Shown: one piece after another, positions 1 through 10,243 of the stretch | Numbering within the stretch: position 1 is the first letter of the stretch | How the letters are laid out: each line of letters starts with the position of its first letter | Source: DASUPK01 sp963800285 | Lineage (GTDB): Bacteria > Actinomycetota > Thermoleophilia > Solirubrobacterales > 70-9 | Assembly: GCA_963800285.1 (NCBI GenBank) | Contig: CAWDAL010000010.1 | Coordinates: forward strand, 248,001-312,000 | Reading direction: 5' to 3' | Length of the DNA: 64,000 nucleotides | The notes under the pieces: model-generated | What the model saw: the letters and a program-made list of their open reading frames with translations, nothing else | Database searches by the model: none | What the model was told of the DNA's origin: nothing | Translations under genes and position numbers: made by a program

Positions 1-348
1 CGACTGCCCGATGAAGACGCTCGGCTCGGCCGGCGCCGCCTCGATCCCCTGCAGGAGGTTCCGGGTGCCGACGAGGCGGCTCTCACGGATGCGGACCTTG
101 GCCTGATCGGTGAGCCGCTGGTTGATCTCCTCGCCGATCAGGTTGACGACGGCGTCGACTCCCTCCAGGGCCTCGGGAGGAGGGCGCTCGGTGGTCGCCC
201 GCCACGCGTGCCAGCGGACGGTCGGGTTCTTCGGCCTCGCTCGATCGGGGTCGCGCGTCAGCCCGACGACCTCGTCGCCCCGCGCGAGCAGCGCGTCGGC
301 GAGGGCCGAGCCGATCAGGCCGCTGGCTCCGGTGATGAGGACTCGCAT
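1..348 (-). CDS. NAD-dependent epimerase, YfcH/TIGR01777 family (3' end outside window)
   Basis: The reverse strand opens with ATG at 348 and an N-terminal Rossmann motif (MRVLITGASGLIGSALA, GxxGxxG type) followed by DEVVGLTRDP. Further on it reads AVVNLIGEEINQRLT and SRLVGTRNLL. The N-L-x-G-E motif and the S-R-x-x-G-T stretch are typical of the SDR subfamily known as YfcH or TIGR01777. About 116 residues are visible and the rest runs off the left edge. The family binds NAD(P) and its substrate is generally unknown. The next gene is divergent. Confidence 0.85.
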   Translation of the reverse strand, partial: MRVLITGASGLIGSALADALLARGDEVVGLTRDPDRARPKNPTVRWHAWRATTERPPPEALEGVDAVVNLIGEEINQRLTDQAKVRIRESRLVGTRNLLQGIEAAPAEPSVFIGQS

Positions 349-384
349 CCGGCGGCTGATGCTAGCCAGACGGGCGCGCCCCGC

Positions 385-390
385 TAGGTT
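385..390 (+). promoter_or_regulatory. Putative -10 box of a leaderless promoter
   Basis: TAGGTT lies 8 nt before the ATG at 399 and no Shine-Dalgarno sequence is present. It follows the -10/start-codon spacing seen at many other genes in this window. Confidence 0.4.
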
Positions 391-398
391 CCGGCCCG

Positions 399-908
399 AT
401 GGCCGACACCGTCAGACCCGCCCAGCCCGGCGAGGGGACCCGTCTCAGCGAGATCTATCTCTCATCGGGGCGTGCCGCATGGGCGCGCCATCTTTCGCCG
501 GTCGGCCTCGGAGGAGTGACCTCACCCGCCGATGACTGGGAGCGCTGGATCCGGGATCCCGATCTGATCGTCCTCGTCGCCGAGCGCCGTGGCCAGCCCG
601 CCGCTCTGGCGCTGCTCTGCCGGAGCACCGACCCCGATTCGGACCCGGCGAGGGTCGCCCTGCTCGACCGGCTGTACACGGAGCCCGCGTCGTGGCGCAG
701 GGGTCTCGGCCGCGCGCTGCTCGATGCGGCGATGGACGAGCTTCGGGAGCGGAGGTTCCTGGAGGCGACGCTGTGGACGGCCGAATGGAACACCTCGAGA
801 GGCTTCTACGAGGCAACCGGATGGAAGCTCGACGGCGCGACGCGCGAGAAGACCTTCGCCGGGAGCACCTTCACGGAGGTCCGTTACCGGACGCAGGTCC
901 CGCGGTGA
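399..908 (+). CDS. GNAT family N-acetyltransferase
   Basis: A 169-residue protein with the acetyl-CoA binding core R/Q-x-x-G-x-G/A: RRGLGRALLDAAMDEL around residues 105-120. It is preceded by a beta-4 strand (ALLDRLYTEPASW) and followed by LWTAEWNTSRGFYEATGWK, the usual N..A..FY..GF element of the fold. Such enzymes transfer acetyl from acetyl-CoA to an amine; the substrate cannot be read from the sequence. It overlaps the next gene by 4 nt (GTGA), so the two are probably co-translated. Confidence 0.85.
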   Translation: MADTVRPAQPGEGTRLSEIYLSSGRAAWARHLSPVGLGGVTSPADDWERWIRDPDLIVLVAERRGQPAALALLCRSTDPDSDPARVALLDRLYTEPASWRRGLGRALLDAAMDELRERRFLEATLWTAEWNTSRGFYEATGWKLDGATREKTFAGSTFTEVRYRTQVPR

Positions 909-1521
909 GCGCCGGCTCGGCCGCCGCGATCAGCGCGGGGGCCGCGCAGGGCGACGCGCGGCGGATCGGAATCCTCTTCATGGTCGGCTCGGCGTGTTTC
1001 GCTGTTGCTTCCCTGCCGGCTGCTTCGAGTCTTTCGGAGGGTGCAGTCGGGATCACCTATTTCGTCGGATCCATCTTCTTCACAATCGCCGCGTTCGAGC
1101 AACTCAGGGTTGCGCGCGGGGAGGGCAAGGAGATCTGGGCGGCGGCCATCCAGTTCGCCGGGACCCTCTTCTTCAACGCCAGCACCTTCTTCGCGATGTC
1201 GGACCATCTCTCGCAGCACACCGCCGACCTCCTGGTCTGGTCGCCCGACGTCTTCGGCTCGATCTGCTTCCTGGCGTCCAGCGTGCTCGCGGAGATCGCC
1301 GTCTGGGGGCCGCTCGTCCCGGCACGTCGCTCCGCGAGCCTCAACCTGGTCGGCTCGATCGCGTTCGGGATCTCGGCAGTCGCCGCCTACGTGGTCCCTG
1401 ACACGAATGAGGTCCTCAACGCGTCCCTGGCCACTTCGATGACGCTGGTCGGAGCGCTCTGCTTCCTGTGGGCGGCGCGGATCCTGGTGAAGCCGCCGCC
1501 GTGGCTGCTCCCGTCGAGTCG

Positions 1522-1525
<4 letters not shown>
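905..1525 (+). CDS. YrhK-like integral membrane protein
   Basis: Starts at GTG 905 inside the stop of the acetyltransferase gene (GTGA overlap) and has 206 residues. About six hydrophobic helices are visible, including ILFMVGSACFAVASLPA, ITYFVGSIFFTIAAF, FAGTLFFNASTFFA, FGSICFLASSVLAEIAVW and a last one near residue 180. The pattern of F-V-G-S-I-F-F-T helices resembles the YrhK domain family, which has no known function. The end overlaps the convergent malic enzyme gene by 4 nt (CTAG, both stop codons). Confidence 0.7.
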
Positions 1526-3006
<1,481 letters not shown>

Positions 3007-3136
3007 CGGGCGCTGATCATAGGGGGGTCGAACTTCCGCTTACGGTCGACGGAAAAGCGGCGATGAAGGGAGACGGGTCCGGAAACCGGCAATGAAAGGG
3101 CGCCCCAGCGCGGGGGAGGGGGAGAGGCACCGGAGT

Positions 3137-3173
3137 TGGCGCCTTATTCCCCGTATGGGGGAACAAGGCGCCA
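3137..3173. repeat. Long inverted repeat, copy 1 of a palindromic element
   Basis: The arms TGGCGCCTTATTCCCC (3137-3152) and GGGGAACAAGGCGCCA (3158-3173) pair over 17 positions with one mismatch and a 5-nt loop. The outer part (TTGGCGCCTT/AAGGCGCCA) matches the palindrome at 7525-7563. Here it overlaps the ATG at 3155, so it could act as an operator or block initiation of the gene. It could also be a dispersed repeat. Confidence 0.65.
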
Positions 3174-4012
3174 GATTCGATCGAGTGGTCGCCGGGATTG
3201 CCGGTCGGCAGCACGGTGTCGTCAGCTGGAACCAGCTGCGCAACGCCGGCCTTCACCGCAACGCCGTCCAGGCCCGCTTGCGCGCCGGTCATCTGCATCG
3301 GCTTCATCGCGGTGTGTATGCCGTGGGTCACTCGCAGGTCACCTTCGAAGGCCGCTGCGTTGCCGCAGTTCTTGCCCTCGGCCAAGCGGCGGTCGCGAGC
3401 CATCGAAGTGCGGCCGCAGTCTGGGGACTTCTTCCGCCTCATGGGGGCTCGATCCACGTCAGTGTCAGTGGCGATGCCGGCCGCAAGCCACGGACCGGCA
3501 TCAGGATCCACCGCTCCGCCACCCTCACGGCCGCAGTTGTGACCCGTCGCAACGGCATCGCGGTGACTCGGCCGGGGCGGACGCTCCGCGATCTGAGGCC
3601 TTGCGTTCCCCAGCCAGTGTTTCGTTCCGCCGTGCGTCGTGGACTCGATCTTCGGCTGATCTCGTCCAATGACCTCGGGCCCGACCCCGCCGTCACCCGC
3701 AGCGAGCTCGAGCGGGTGTTCCTCAGCCTGTGCCGCCGCCACCGCCTTCCCCAGCCGGAAGTGAACGCCCGCGTGGGTCCCCACGAGGTCGACTTCCTCT
3801 GGCGAGACCGCGCGCTGATCGTCGAGACCGATGGGTTCCGCCATCACGGAGACCGCGAGGCCTTCGAGCGCGACCGCGCTCGGGACGCCCTCCTTCAGAG
3901 CCTGGGTTTCAAGGTCCTCCGCTTCACCCACCGACAGGTGCTCGACCGAACCGCGGTCGTTGCGGCACTGCGCTCCCTGCTGGCACAGGGCTCTCTGACC
4001 CCCAACCTATGA
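3155..4012 (+). CDS. AbiEi-type antitoxin-domain protein with C-terminal DUF559 nuclease-like domain
   Basis: The N-terminal winged-helix (QHGVVSWNQLRNAGL, then LRAGHLHRLHRGVYAVGH) is the AbiEi_4 pattern common in large actinobacterial families. The C-terminus (VDFLWRDRALIVETDGFRHH, then RDALLQSLGFKVLRF) is a DUF559/Vsr-like endonuclease fold with the D...E.D core. No AbiEii-type toxin gene is adjacent, so this is probably an orphan rather than a working toxin-antitoxin pair. The frame is open back to 3092. ATG 3155 and GTG 3185 are the likely starts, and homologues usually begin close to the QHG motif. Confidence 0.7.
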   Translation: MGEQGARFDRVVAGIAGRQHGVVSWNQLRNAGLHRNAVQARLRAGHLHRLHRGVYAVGHSQVTFEGRCVAAVLALGQAAVASHRSAAAVWGLLPPHGGSIHVSVSGDAGRKPRTGIRIHRSATLTAAVVTRRNGIAVTRPGRTLRDLRPCVPQPVFRSAVRRGLDLRLISSNDLGPDPAVTRSELERVFLSLCRRHRLPQPEVNARVGPHEVDFLWRDRALIVETDGFRHHGDREAFERDRARDALLQSLGFKVLRFTHRQVLDRTAVVAALRSLLAQGSLTPNL

Positions 4013-4013
4013 T
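4008..4013 (+). promoter_or_regulatory. -10 box of a leaderless polA promoter
   Basis: TATGAT lies exactly 6 nt before the GTG start at 4020. This supports that start and an mRNA without a 5' leader. Confidence 0.6.
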
Positions 4014-4019
4014 GAACAC

Positions 4020-6668
4020 GTGCCCGCGACGACCCAGAAGAAGGCCCCCGCCAAGGGCTCGAAGGCGAAGCAGAAGCCGGGCGAGCTCTTCCTGATCGAC
4101 GGCAACTCGCTCGCCTACCGGGCCTTCTTCGCGCTGCCCGAGTCCATCGCCACCCACGACGGTCGTCCCACCAACGCCATCTACGGCCTGGCCTCGATGT
4201 TCGCCAAGTTCCTGATCGACTGCGATCCCGCCGCTGTGGTCGTCTGCTGGGACGCCGGCTGGTCGGGCCGCGAGCTCACCTACGAGCCGTACAAGTCCCA
4301 GCGCAAGCCCCGCCCCGACCTGCTGCGAGACCAGTGGCCCCACCTGATGCCCCTGGCCGAGGCCTTCGGCTTCACCAACATCAAGGTAGACGGCTACGAG
4401 GCCGACGACGTGATCGCCTCCCTCACCAAGCGGGCCCGCGAGCAGGGCCTCGACGTGATGGTCGTCTCCGGCGATCGCGACGTCTACCAATTGGTCGAGA
4501 AGGGGGTCCGGGTGATGACCACCTCCCGCGGCGTCACCGACACCAAGATCTACGACAGCAAGGGCGTGGTCGAGCGCTACGGCGTCCCTCCGGAGCTGGT
4601 CACCGACCTGATCGGGTTGAAGGGCGACACCTCGGACAACATCCCCGGCGTCCCCGGCATCGGCGACAAGACCGCCGCCCAGCTGCTCCAGGAGTACGGG
4701 GACCTGGAGGGAGTCCTCGCCAACATCGACAAGATCTCCGGCGCCAAGCGCAAGGAGAACCTCACCAACCACGCCGAGGACGCTCGCGTCTCCAAGCAGC
4801 TCGCCACGGCGATCACCGACATCGACATCGAGCTCGACCTGGACGAGCTGATGTCCAAGCAGATGGACCGCAGCCGACTGCGTGAGGTCGCCCGCGAGTT
4901 CGAGCTCCGCGTCATCCTCCAGCGCCTCGAGGAGGAGCTCGGCGCGGACTTCGTACCCGAGGGGAAGGTCGAGGAGGAGCTCGACGCCACGGCCCAGCAG
5001 GGTTCCATCGACGACCTCGCCGACGGTGACGTCGCACTCGCGATCGCCGGCGAAACGTGGGCGGGCTACGACGGCAAGCGCCTCGTGGAGGGCGACTCCC
5101 CCGACCTGAAGGCGTTGGCCGCCTCACTCGGCGAGCGCCGTCTGATCGGCCACGACCTGAAGAGTCTCGGCGGCGGCGCCCGCCACGGCCTGCTCGCCGC
5201 CGCCGACGGCCTCGACCTCCGCCACGACACGATGGTCGGCGCCTACCTCCTCGACCCCGCGCGCCGCACCTACGACCTGATCGACATCGCCGCCCAGCGC
5301 GGCCTCGCCGCCGCCCCCAAGGACACGGACGGTTCCGACGGCGACCAGCTCGAGCTCGGTGAGGAGCCGCCGCCCGATCCGGCCGCGGAGGCCCGCCTGG
5401 TCTGGGAGATCGCCCAGCTCCAGCGCAAGGGGATCGAGGAGGGAGGCCTGGAGAAACTGATGGACGAGGTCGAGATGCCGCTGATCGAGGTCCTGGCCTC
5501 GATGGAGCAGAACGGCGTCCTGCTCGACCGCAAGCGCCTCGCCGACATCGGCGAGGGCTTCGAGCAGCGGATCGAGACGCTGCAGGCCGAGATCTTCGAG
5601 CTGGCCGGCCACGAGTTCACGATCGGCTCGCCGCAGCAGCTCGCCGAGGTCCTCTTCGACGAGCTCGGGCTGACCAAGAAGCGCCGCGGCAAGACCGGCT
5701 TCTCCACCGACGCCCGCGTCCTCTCCCAGATCCGCGACGAGCACGAGATCGTGGCCAAGGTGGAGCAATGGCGCGAGCTGACCAAGCTGAAGAGCACCTA
5801 CCTCGACGCCCTTCCGGAGCTGATCGACGAGGAGACCGGCCGCCTGCACACGACCTTCAACCAGACGGCCACCGCGACCGGCCGCCTCTCGAGCACCAAC
5901 CCCAACCTCCAGAACATCCCGATCCGCACCGAGGAGGGGCGCCCGATCCGATCCTGCTTCGTCGCCCCGCGCGGCCAGCGCCTCCTCTCCGCCGACTACA
6001 ACCAGATCGAGCTGCGCATCCTCGCCCACATCGCCGGCGAGGACGCCCTCAAGGAGATCTTCGCCCGCGGCGAGGACATCCACGCCGCGACCGCCGCCGG
6101 GATCATCGGCGCCGATCCGAAGAAGGTCAGCCCCGGCGAGCGCTCGAAGGCCAAGATGGTCAACTACGGGATCGCCTACGGCCTCTCGGCGTACGGCCTC
6201 GCCGATCGCCTCAACATAGAGCAGGAGGAGGCGGCCGCCTACATCGACCGCTACTTCGAGCGCTTCCCGGCGGTCAGGGGATACATCGAGGAGACGATCG
6301 AGTTCGCCAAGAAGGAGGGCTACGTCAGCACGCTGCTCGGGCGGCGCCGCCCGATCCCCGAGCTACGCTCGGGCCGCCCCCAGGTCCGGGGCCAGGGCGA
6401 GCGCCTCGCCGTGAACATGCCGATCCAGGGCACCTCCGCGGACATCATCAAGATCGCGATGGTCGAGGCCCAGCATCAGCTCGAGAACTCGGATCTGGAG
6501 ACCCGCCTGGTCCTCCAGATCCACGACGAGCTCCTCTTCGAGGGCCCGGCGGACGAGATGGACGCCGCCTCGAAGCTGGTCGAGAAGGCCATGTGCGGCG
6601 CCTTCCCGCTCGACCCGCCGCTGGCGGTCGACGTGGGAGTGGGCAAGGACTGGCTGGCGGCGAAGTAG
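4020..6668 (+). CDS. polA: DNA polymerase I
   Basis: An 882-residue family A polymerase for gap filling, Okazaki fragment maturation and repair. Residues 1-300 are the 5'-3' (flap) nuclease, with FLIDGNSLAYRAFFALP, YKSQRKPRPDLL and GYEADDVIASL. Residues 310-480 form a degenerate 3'-5' exonuclease domain without a clear DxE motif. The polymerase domain has motif A (DYNQIELRILAHIAG), motif B (RSKAKMVNYGIAYG) and motif C (LQIHDELLFE). The GTG start at 4020 is set by the upstream -10 box. In actinobacteria polA sits near rpsA, coaE, uvrB and uvrA, as here. Confidence 0.97.
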   Translation: MPATTQKKAPAKGSKAKQKPGELFLIDGNSLAYRAFFALPESIATHDGRPTNAIYGLASMFAKFLIDCDPAAVVVCWDAGWSGRELTYEPYKSQRKPRPDLLRDQWPHLMPLAEAFGFTNIKVDGYEADDVIASLTKRAREQGLDVMVVSGDRDVYQLVEKGVRVMTTSRGVTDTKIYDSKGVVERYGVPPELVTDLIGLKGDTSDNIPGVPGIGDKTAAQLLQEYGDLEGVLANIDKISGAKRKENLTNHAEDARVSKQLATAITDIDIELDLDELMSKQMDRSRLREVAREFELRVILQRLEEELGADFVPEGKVEEELDATAQQGSIDDLADGDVALAIAGETWAGYDGKRLVEGDSPDLKALAASLGERRLIGHDLKSLGGGARHGLLAAADGLDLRHDTMVGAYLLDPARRTYDLIDIAAQRGLAAAPKDTDGSDGDQLELGEEPPPDPAAEARLVWEIAQLQRKGIEEGGLEKLMDEVEMPLIEVLASMEQNGVLLDRKRLADIGEGFEQRIETLQAEIFELAGHEFTIGSPQQLAEVLFDELGLTKKRRGKTGFSTDARVLSQIRDEHEIVAKVEQWRELTKLKSTYLDALPELIDEETGRLHTTFNQTATATGRLSSTNPNLQNIPIRTEEGRPIRSCFVAPRGQRLLSADYNQIELRILAHIAGEDALKEIFARGEDIHAATAAGIIGADPKKVSPGERSKAKMVNYGIAYGLSAYGLADRLNIEQEEAAAYIDRYFERFPAVRGYIEETIEFAKKEGYVSTLLGRRRPIPELRSGRPQVRGQGERLAVNMPIQGTSADIIKIAMVEAQHQLENSDLETRLVLQIHDELLFEGPADEMDAASKLVEKAMCGAFPLDPPLAVDVGVGKDWLAAK

Positions 6669-6697
6669 ACGCGCTGATCGTCTGAGAGGATCCGCGC

Positions 6698-7135
6698 ATG
6701 GACAGGGGCTTCGCGGTCTTGATCATGGCTGTGGTCGGCGGATGCATCGCGATGCAGGCGCCCATCAACGCCGGGCTCGGTAAGTCGACCGGCAGCTTCG
6801 CCGCCGCCACGGTCTCCTTCGCGGTGGGCACGCTCCTGCTCGGGGCGATCGTCGTGCTCAGCGGCAAGGCCGGCGGGATCGGCGACGTCGCCCACGTCGA
6901 GTGGTACTACCTCCTCGGCGGCGCGCTCGGCGCCGCCTACGTCTTCTCGGCCCTGGTCCTGGTCAGCCAGATCGGAGCCGGCGCGGTCGCCGCCGCGACG
7001 GTCACCGGCCAGCTGACGACCTCCGTGATCCTCGACCGAATCGGCTTTCTCGGCCTGGATCAGGAACCGCTGACGGCCAGCCGGGTCGCGGGCGTGGCTT
7101 TGCTCCTGGCGGGCACCTACCTGATCGTCCGTTGA
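6698..7135 (+). CDS. YdcZ/DUF606-family small membrane transporter (DMT superfamily)
   Basis: A 145-residue protein with about five transmembrane helices and the DUF606 pattern: MQAPINAGLGKSTGSFAAATVSF near the N-terminus, the G-G-x-L-G-A-x-x-V segment in the middle, and a C-terminal helix VALLLAGTYLIVR. Half-sized DMT proteins usually work as dimers and export small metabolites; the substrate is unknown. A GAGAGGAT ribosome binding site precedes ATG 6698. It follows polA by 29 nt in the same direction. Confidence 0.8.
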   Translation: MDRGFAVLIMAVVGGCIAMQAPINAGLGKSTGSFAAATVSFAVGTLLLGAIVVLSGKAGGIGDVAHVEWYYLLGGALGAAYVFSALVLVSQIGAGAVAAATVTGQLTTSVILDRIGFLGLDQEPLTASRVAGVALLLAGTYLIVR

Positions 7136-7261
7136 TTGCGGCTTTACACCGATGACTGGCGACCGAGCGGAAGCTAGTTTCCCCTTCGGCATCAAACGAG
7201 TGGCTCCTCGGCTGACGCCTCGGAGCCCTCTCGCAGAATCCCTGGTCACAGGAGGTGGCCG

Positions 7262-7504
7262 ATGTTGAGCAGGATGCTCGGACCGCTCTCGGTGATCTGC
7301 CTCGGCGCAGTGGCGATGTACGTCTTCTTCGCCGCGCTCGGCGGCATCAGCCCGAGCGAGGTGATCTGGCCCACGATCGTGGTCGGCGTGCTCGCCGTGC
7401 TGTTCGTGGTGCGATCCCTGATCGTCAGGCATGAGTTGAGCGAGCACGGCAATCAGGCCATGCTGCGGCCGGTCAACCGGCTCAGGGAGCGGCGCGGGTT
7501 CTAG
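7262..7504 (+). CDS. Small two-helix membrane protein
   Basis: An 80-residue protein with two hydrophobic helices (PLSVICLGAVAMYVFFAAL and IWPTIVVGVLAVLFVVRSL) and a basic C-terminal tail ending NRLRERRGF. An AGGAGGT ribosome binding site lies 6 nt before ATG 7262, one of the few canonical ones here. The 126 nt upstream (7136-7261) contain a GGCTCC...GGAGCC partial hairpin but no gene or recognisable riboswitch. Function unknown. Confidence 0.7.
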   Translation: MLSRMLGPLSVICLGAVAMYVFFAALGGISPSEVIWPTIVVGVLAVLFVVRSLIVRHELSEHGNQAMLRPVNRLRERRGF

Positions 7505-7524
7505 GAAGCGCGATCTCAATCGAA

Positions 7525-7563
7525 TTGGCGCTTTCCGCCGGTATATCCGGCGAAAGGCGCCAA
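7525..7563. terminator. Palindromic bidirectional terminator, copy 2 of the palindromic element
   Basis: The stem TTGGCGCTTTCCGCCGG (7525-7541), loop TATAT and right arm to 7563 give a 17-bp hairpin with one mismatch and one G-U pair. It lies exactly between two convergent genes (ends 7504 and 7572), so a terminator role fits. Its outer sequence is shared with the inverted repeat at 3137-3173. Confidence 0.65.
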
Positions 7564-7571
7564 ACGTCGAC

Positions 7572-8708
7572 CTAAGCCGCCGCGGAGAGCATTTCGCGCT
7601 CGTTGCCCTTCTTCGGAGCAGGTCCTGCATATTCGGGCGGCGCAATCCGCAGGTAGTGCCCGAACGCCCAGTCGACGAAGCGCTTGCGCCCGCAGGCACG
7701 GATCACCGCGCGCTGGACGCGGGCGGGGAGCTTCGGCAGCAGCTTCTGGGCTCGGAGCAGCCAGCGGAACTTCCACTCGTGCCCATCGACGAACTCGCCA
7801 TAGTTGCGAAGCGCCGCCTCCCGGTCCTGACGCCCCTCCACGACCGCGCGCAGCTCATCACCGAGCTTGATCCCGAAGTAGAGCGCGGTCCGGATCCCCT
7901 CGGCCGTGAGCGGCAGGCAGTGGCCGGCGGAGTCGCCGACGAAGAAGATCTCGCCCTCGGTGCCCTTCCGGATCTTGTGCGGGATCCAGTTGCCCTGATA
8001 GCGGACGGGGGGGCGCTCCAGGTCGTCGGCGAGCAGCACGGTCGTGTCCTTGACGTGGAACCGGGGATCGAAGGAACCGACGCCGATGCGCTGCTCGTCG
8101 CGCGCCGGGAAGCTCCAGCCGTAGCCGGCCGGGACGTAGCGCCGGTCGATCCAGACCTCGAGGTCGTCACCGCCCCCATGTGGGTGGACCTCCAGGCCGC
8201 GTGAGAGCGGGGCGTCCGGCGGCTTATAGCCGCCGTCGGAGGCGAGAATCCGCCGCCAGCCGAGCGCGTCGACGATCAACGTCGCCGAGACGTCGCCGCG
8301 GTCGGTGTGCACGGTCTCGCCCGTGCGCCCGTTGACCTTGGCGGTCTCGAAATCGGCGTCGGACTGTGCCCAGAGCAGCTCGCACAGCTCCCGGTAATCG
8401 AAGGTCGAGAAGGTCCAGGGCAGCTCGTAGCGCGAGGTGCCCCGCGGCGTGTGCACGACCAGCTCTCCGAACTCCTGGCGCTTCGAGCCCTCGAGGCCCA
8501 TCGCCTCCAGCCATGCGGTCGGGATGCCGCACGCGGAGGTCTGGCGCTCGCCGATCTCGTACCGGTCCAGGACCAGCACGCGCGCGCCCGAGCCCGTGAG
8601 TTGCCGCGCCACTGTGAGGCCGGCGAAGCTCGCGCCGCAGACGATCACGTCATAGCTGCCGCTCAGCGGGGTTCGCTCCTCGCCGCGCTTGGTCTGGCGC
8701 TTGGGCAT
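7572..8708 (-). CDS. Geranylgeranyl-reductase-family FAD-dependent oxidoreductase
   Basis: A 378-residue flavoprotein. The N-terminal dinucleotide motif YDVIVCGASFAGLTVARQL is followed by VLVLDRYEIGERQTSACG, the hallmark cysteine-containing stretch of geranylgeranyl/digeranylgeranyl-glycerophospholipid reductases. A second FAD motif reads EIFFVGDSAGHCLPLTAEGIRTA. The family reduces isoprenoid double bonds or carries out related flavin chemistry; the substrate is not determinable. The frame stays open far upstream through the divergent rpsA gene, but ATG 8708 is where the protein motif and the intergenic region place the start. Confidence 0.85.
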   Translation of the reverse strand: MPKRQTKRGEERTPLSGSYDVIVCGASFAGLTVARQLTGSGARVLVLDRYEIGERQTSACGIPTAWLEAMGLEGSKRQEFGELVVHTPRGTSRYELPWTFSTFDYRELCELLWAQSDADFETAKVNGRTGETVHTDRGDVSATLIVDALGWRRILASDGGYKPPDAPLSRGLEVHPHGGGDDLEVWIDRRYVPAGYGWSFPARDEQRIGVGSFDPRFHVKDTTVLLADDLERPPVRYQGNWIPHKIRKGTEGEIFFVGDSAGHCLPLTAEGIRTALYFGIKLGDELRAVVEGRQDREAALRNYGEFVDGHEWKFRWLLRAQKLLPKLPARVQRAVIRACGRKRFVDWAFGHYLRIAPPEYAGPAPKKGNEREMLSAAA

Positions 8709-8778
8709 CGCTCGCAAAGGTAATGGAACCCCGGGCGCAGACGGTCGCGCGAGCCCGTGCGGACCCCATGTGTCTGCG

Positions 8779-8784
8779 TACACT
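8779..8784 (+). promoter_or_regulatory. -10 box of a leaderless rpsA promoter
   Basis: TACACT ends 8 nt before GTG 8793. There is no Shine-Dalgarno sequence between it and the start. Confidence 0.55.
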
Positions 8785-8792
8785 GTGCGGCC

Positions 8793-10243
8793 GTGCCCGA
8801 GACGGACACAACCACCGAGGCCGAGCAGCAGACCGAGGTCGCGACCGAGCAGCCGGAGAGCGCCGGCAACGGCGCCGCGAGCCCGGACGACTTCATGATC
8901 GAGGTCGACGGCAAGCTCGTCCCGAACTACGACGCCACGATCCATCCCTTCAGCGAGGGGGACGTGGTGAGCGGCAAGGTCGTGCGCATCGACCAGGACG
9001 AGGTCCTGGTGGACATCGGCTACAAGAGCGAGGGGGTCATCCCCTCGAACGAGCTCTCGATCCGCAAGTCGGTCGACCCGGCCGAGGAGGTCGAGCTCGG
9101 CGAGGACGTCGACGCGCTGGTGCTCACCAAGGAGGACCAGGAGGGGCGGCTGATCCTCTCCAAGAAGCGCGCCCGCTTCGAGAAGGCCTGGCGGAAGATC
9201 GAGCACGCGTCTGACTCCGGGGAAGTGGTCCCGGGAACCGTGATCGAGGTCGTCAAGGGCGGCCTGATCCTCGACCTCGGCGTGCGCGGTTTCCTGCCCG
9301 CCTCGCTGGTCGACATCCGCCGCGTCCAGAACCTCGACGAGTTCATGGGCCAGACCCTCGAGGCCAAGGTGATCGAGCTCAACCGCTCCCGCAACAACGT
9401 CGTGCTCTCCCGCCGCGCGGTCCTCGAGGAGGAGCGCAAGGAGGTCCGCGAGCAGATCCTGGGCAAGCTCGAGCCGGGCCAGGTGGTCGAGGGCAAGATC
9501 TCCAACATCGTCGATTTCGGCGCCTTCGTCGACCTGGAGGGCATCGACGGCCTGATCCACATCTCCGAGCTCTCCTGGAGCCACGTCAACCATCCCTCCG
9601 AGGTCGTCTCCATCGGCGACACGGTGACCGTCAAGGTGCTCGACATCGACAAGGACCGCCAGCGCATCTCCCTCGGCCTGAAGCAGACCCAGGAGGACCC
9701 GTGGCAGAAGGTCCTCAACGAGTACAAGGAGGGCGACGTCGTCGAGGGCAAGGTCACGAAGATCGTCGCCTTCGGCGCCTTCGTTCAGATCCTGCCCGGG
9801 GTCGAGGGCCTCGTCCATATCTCAGAGCTTGCGCAGCACCATGTCGAGAGCCCCGCCGAGGTCGTTCGCCCCGGCGACGAGCTGAAGGTGAAGATCCTCG
9901 AGGTCGACGACTCCCGCCGCCGCCTTTCGCTCAGCGTGAAGCGCGTCGAGGGTCAGGAGCTGCCCACCCGCGAGGTGAGCGACGACGTCGTCATCGAGGA
10001 GGTGCCGGAGGGCATGGAGGCACCGCCCGCGCCCGAGGCGCCTGCGTCTGCCGCCGAGGAGCCGGCCGCCGACGCACCGCCTGAAGCGGAGGAGGCAGCG
10101 CCTGAGGTGGAGGAGCAGGCTGCGGAGCCGGCGCCCGAGGCTCCGCCGGAGGCGATCGTCCCGGATGAGGCTCCATCGGAGGGCCCCACGGAGGGCCGTC
10201 CGCGGAGGAGCCGGCCGAGGAGCCACCTCCCACCCAGGATTGA
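8793..10243 (+). CDS. rpsA: 30S ribosomal protein S1
   Basis: The mRNA-binding ribosomal protein S1. Four S1/OB repeats are visible at about residues 54-122, 140-205, 223-292 and 308-377. Examples are GKVVRIDQDEVLVDIGYKSEGVIP and GKISNIVDFGAFVDLEGIDGLIHISELSW. An acidic Pro/Glu/Ala tail follows. In the sequence as given, the frame runs past 10190 into unrelated codons and stops only at 10364. A different frame restores the tail (PSAEEPAEEPPPTQD) and ends at TGA 10241-10243, which overlaps the coaE start. One G seems to be missing from the run GGAGGGCCGT. Start is GTG 8793, set by the leaderless -10 box. Confidence 0.93.

Noticed and set aside
3155..4012. A type IV (AbiE) toxin-antitoxin system
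   Set aside because: Only an AbiEi-like domain fused to DUF559 is present. No AbiEii nucleotidyltransferase toxin is adjacent.
7136..7261. Riboswitch upstream of the small membrane protein
   Set aside because: A partial GGCTCC/GGAGCC hairpin exists, but no known aptamer motif.
8709..9818. N-terminal extension of the flavin reductase frame across rpsA
   Set aside because: The extension is antisense to S1 and compositionally abnormal. The flavoprotein begins normally at ATG 8708.
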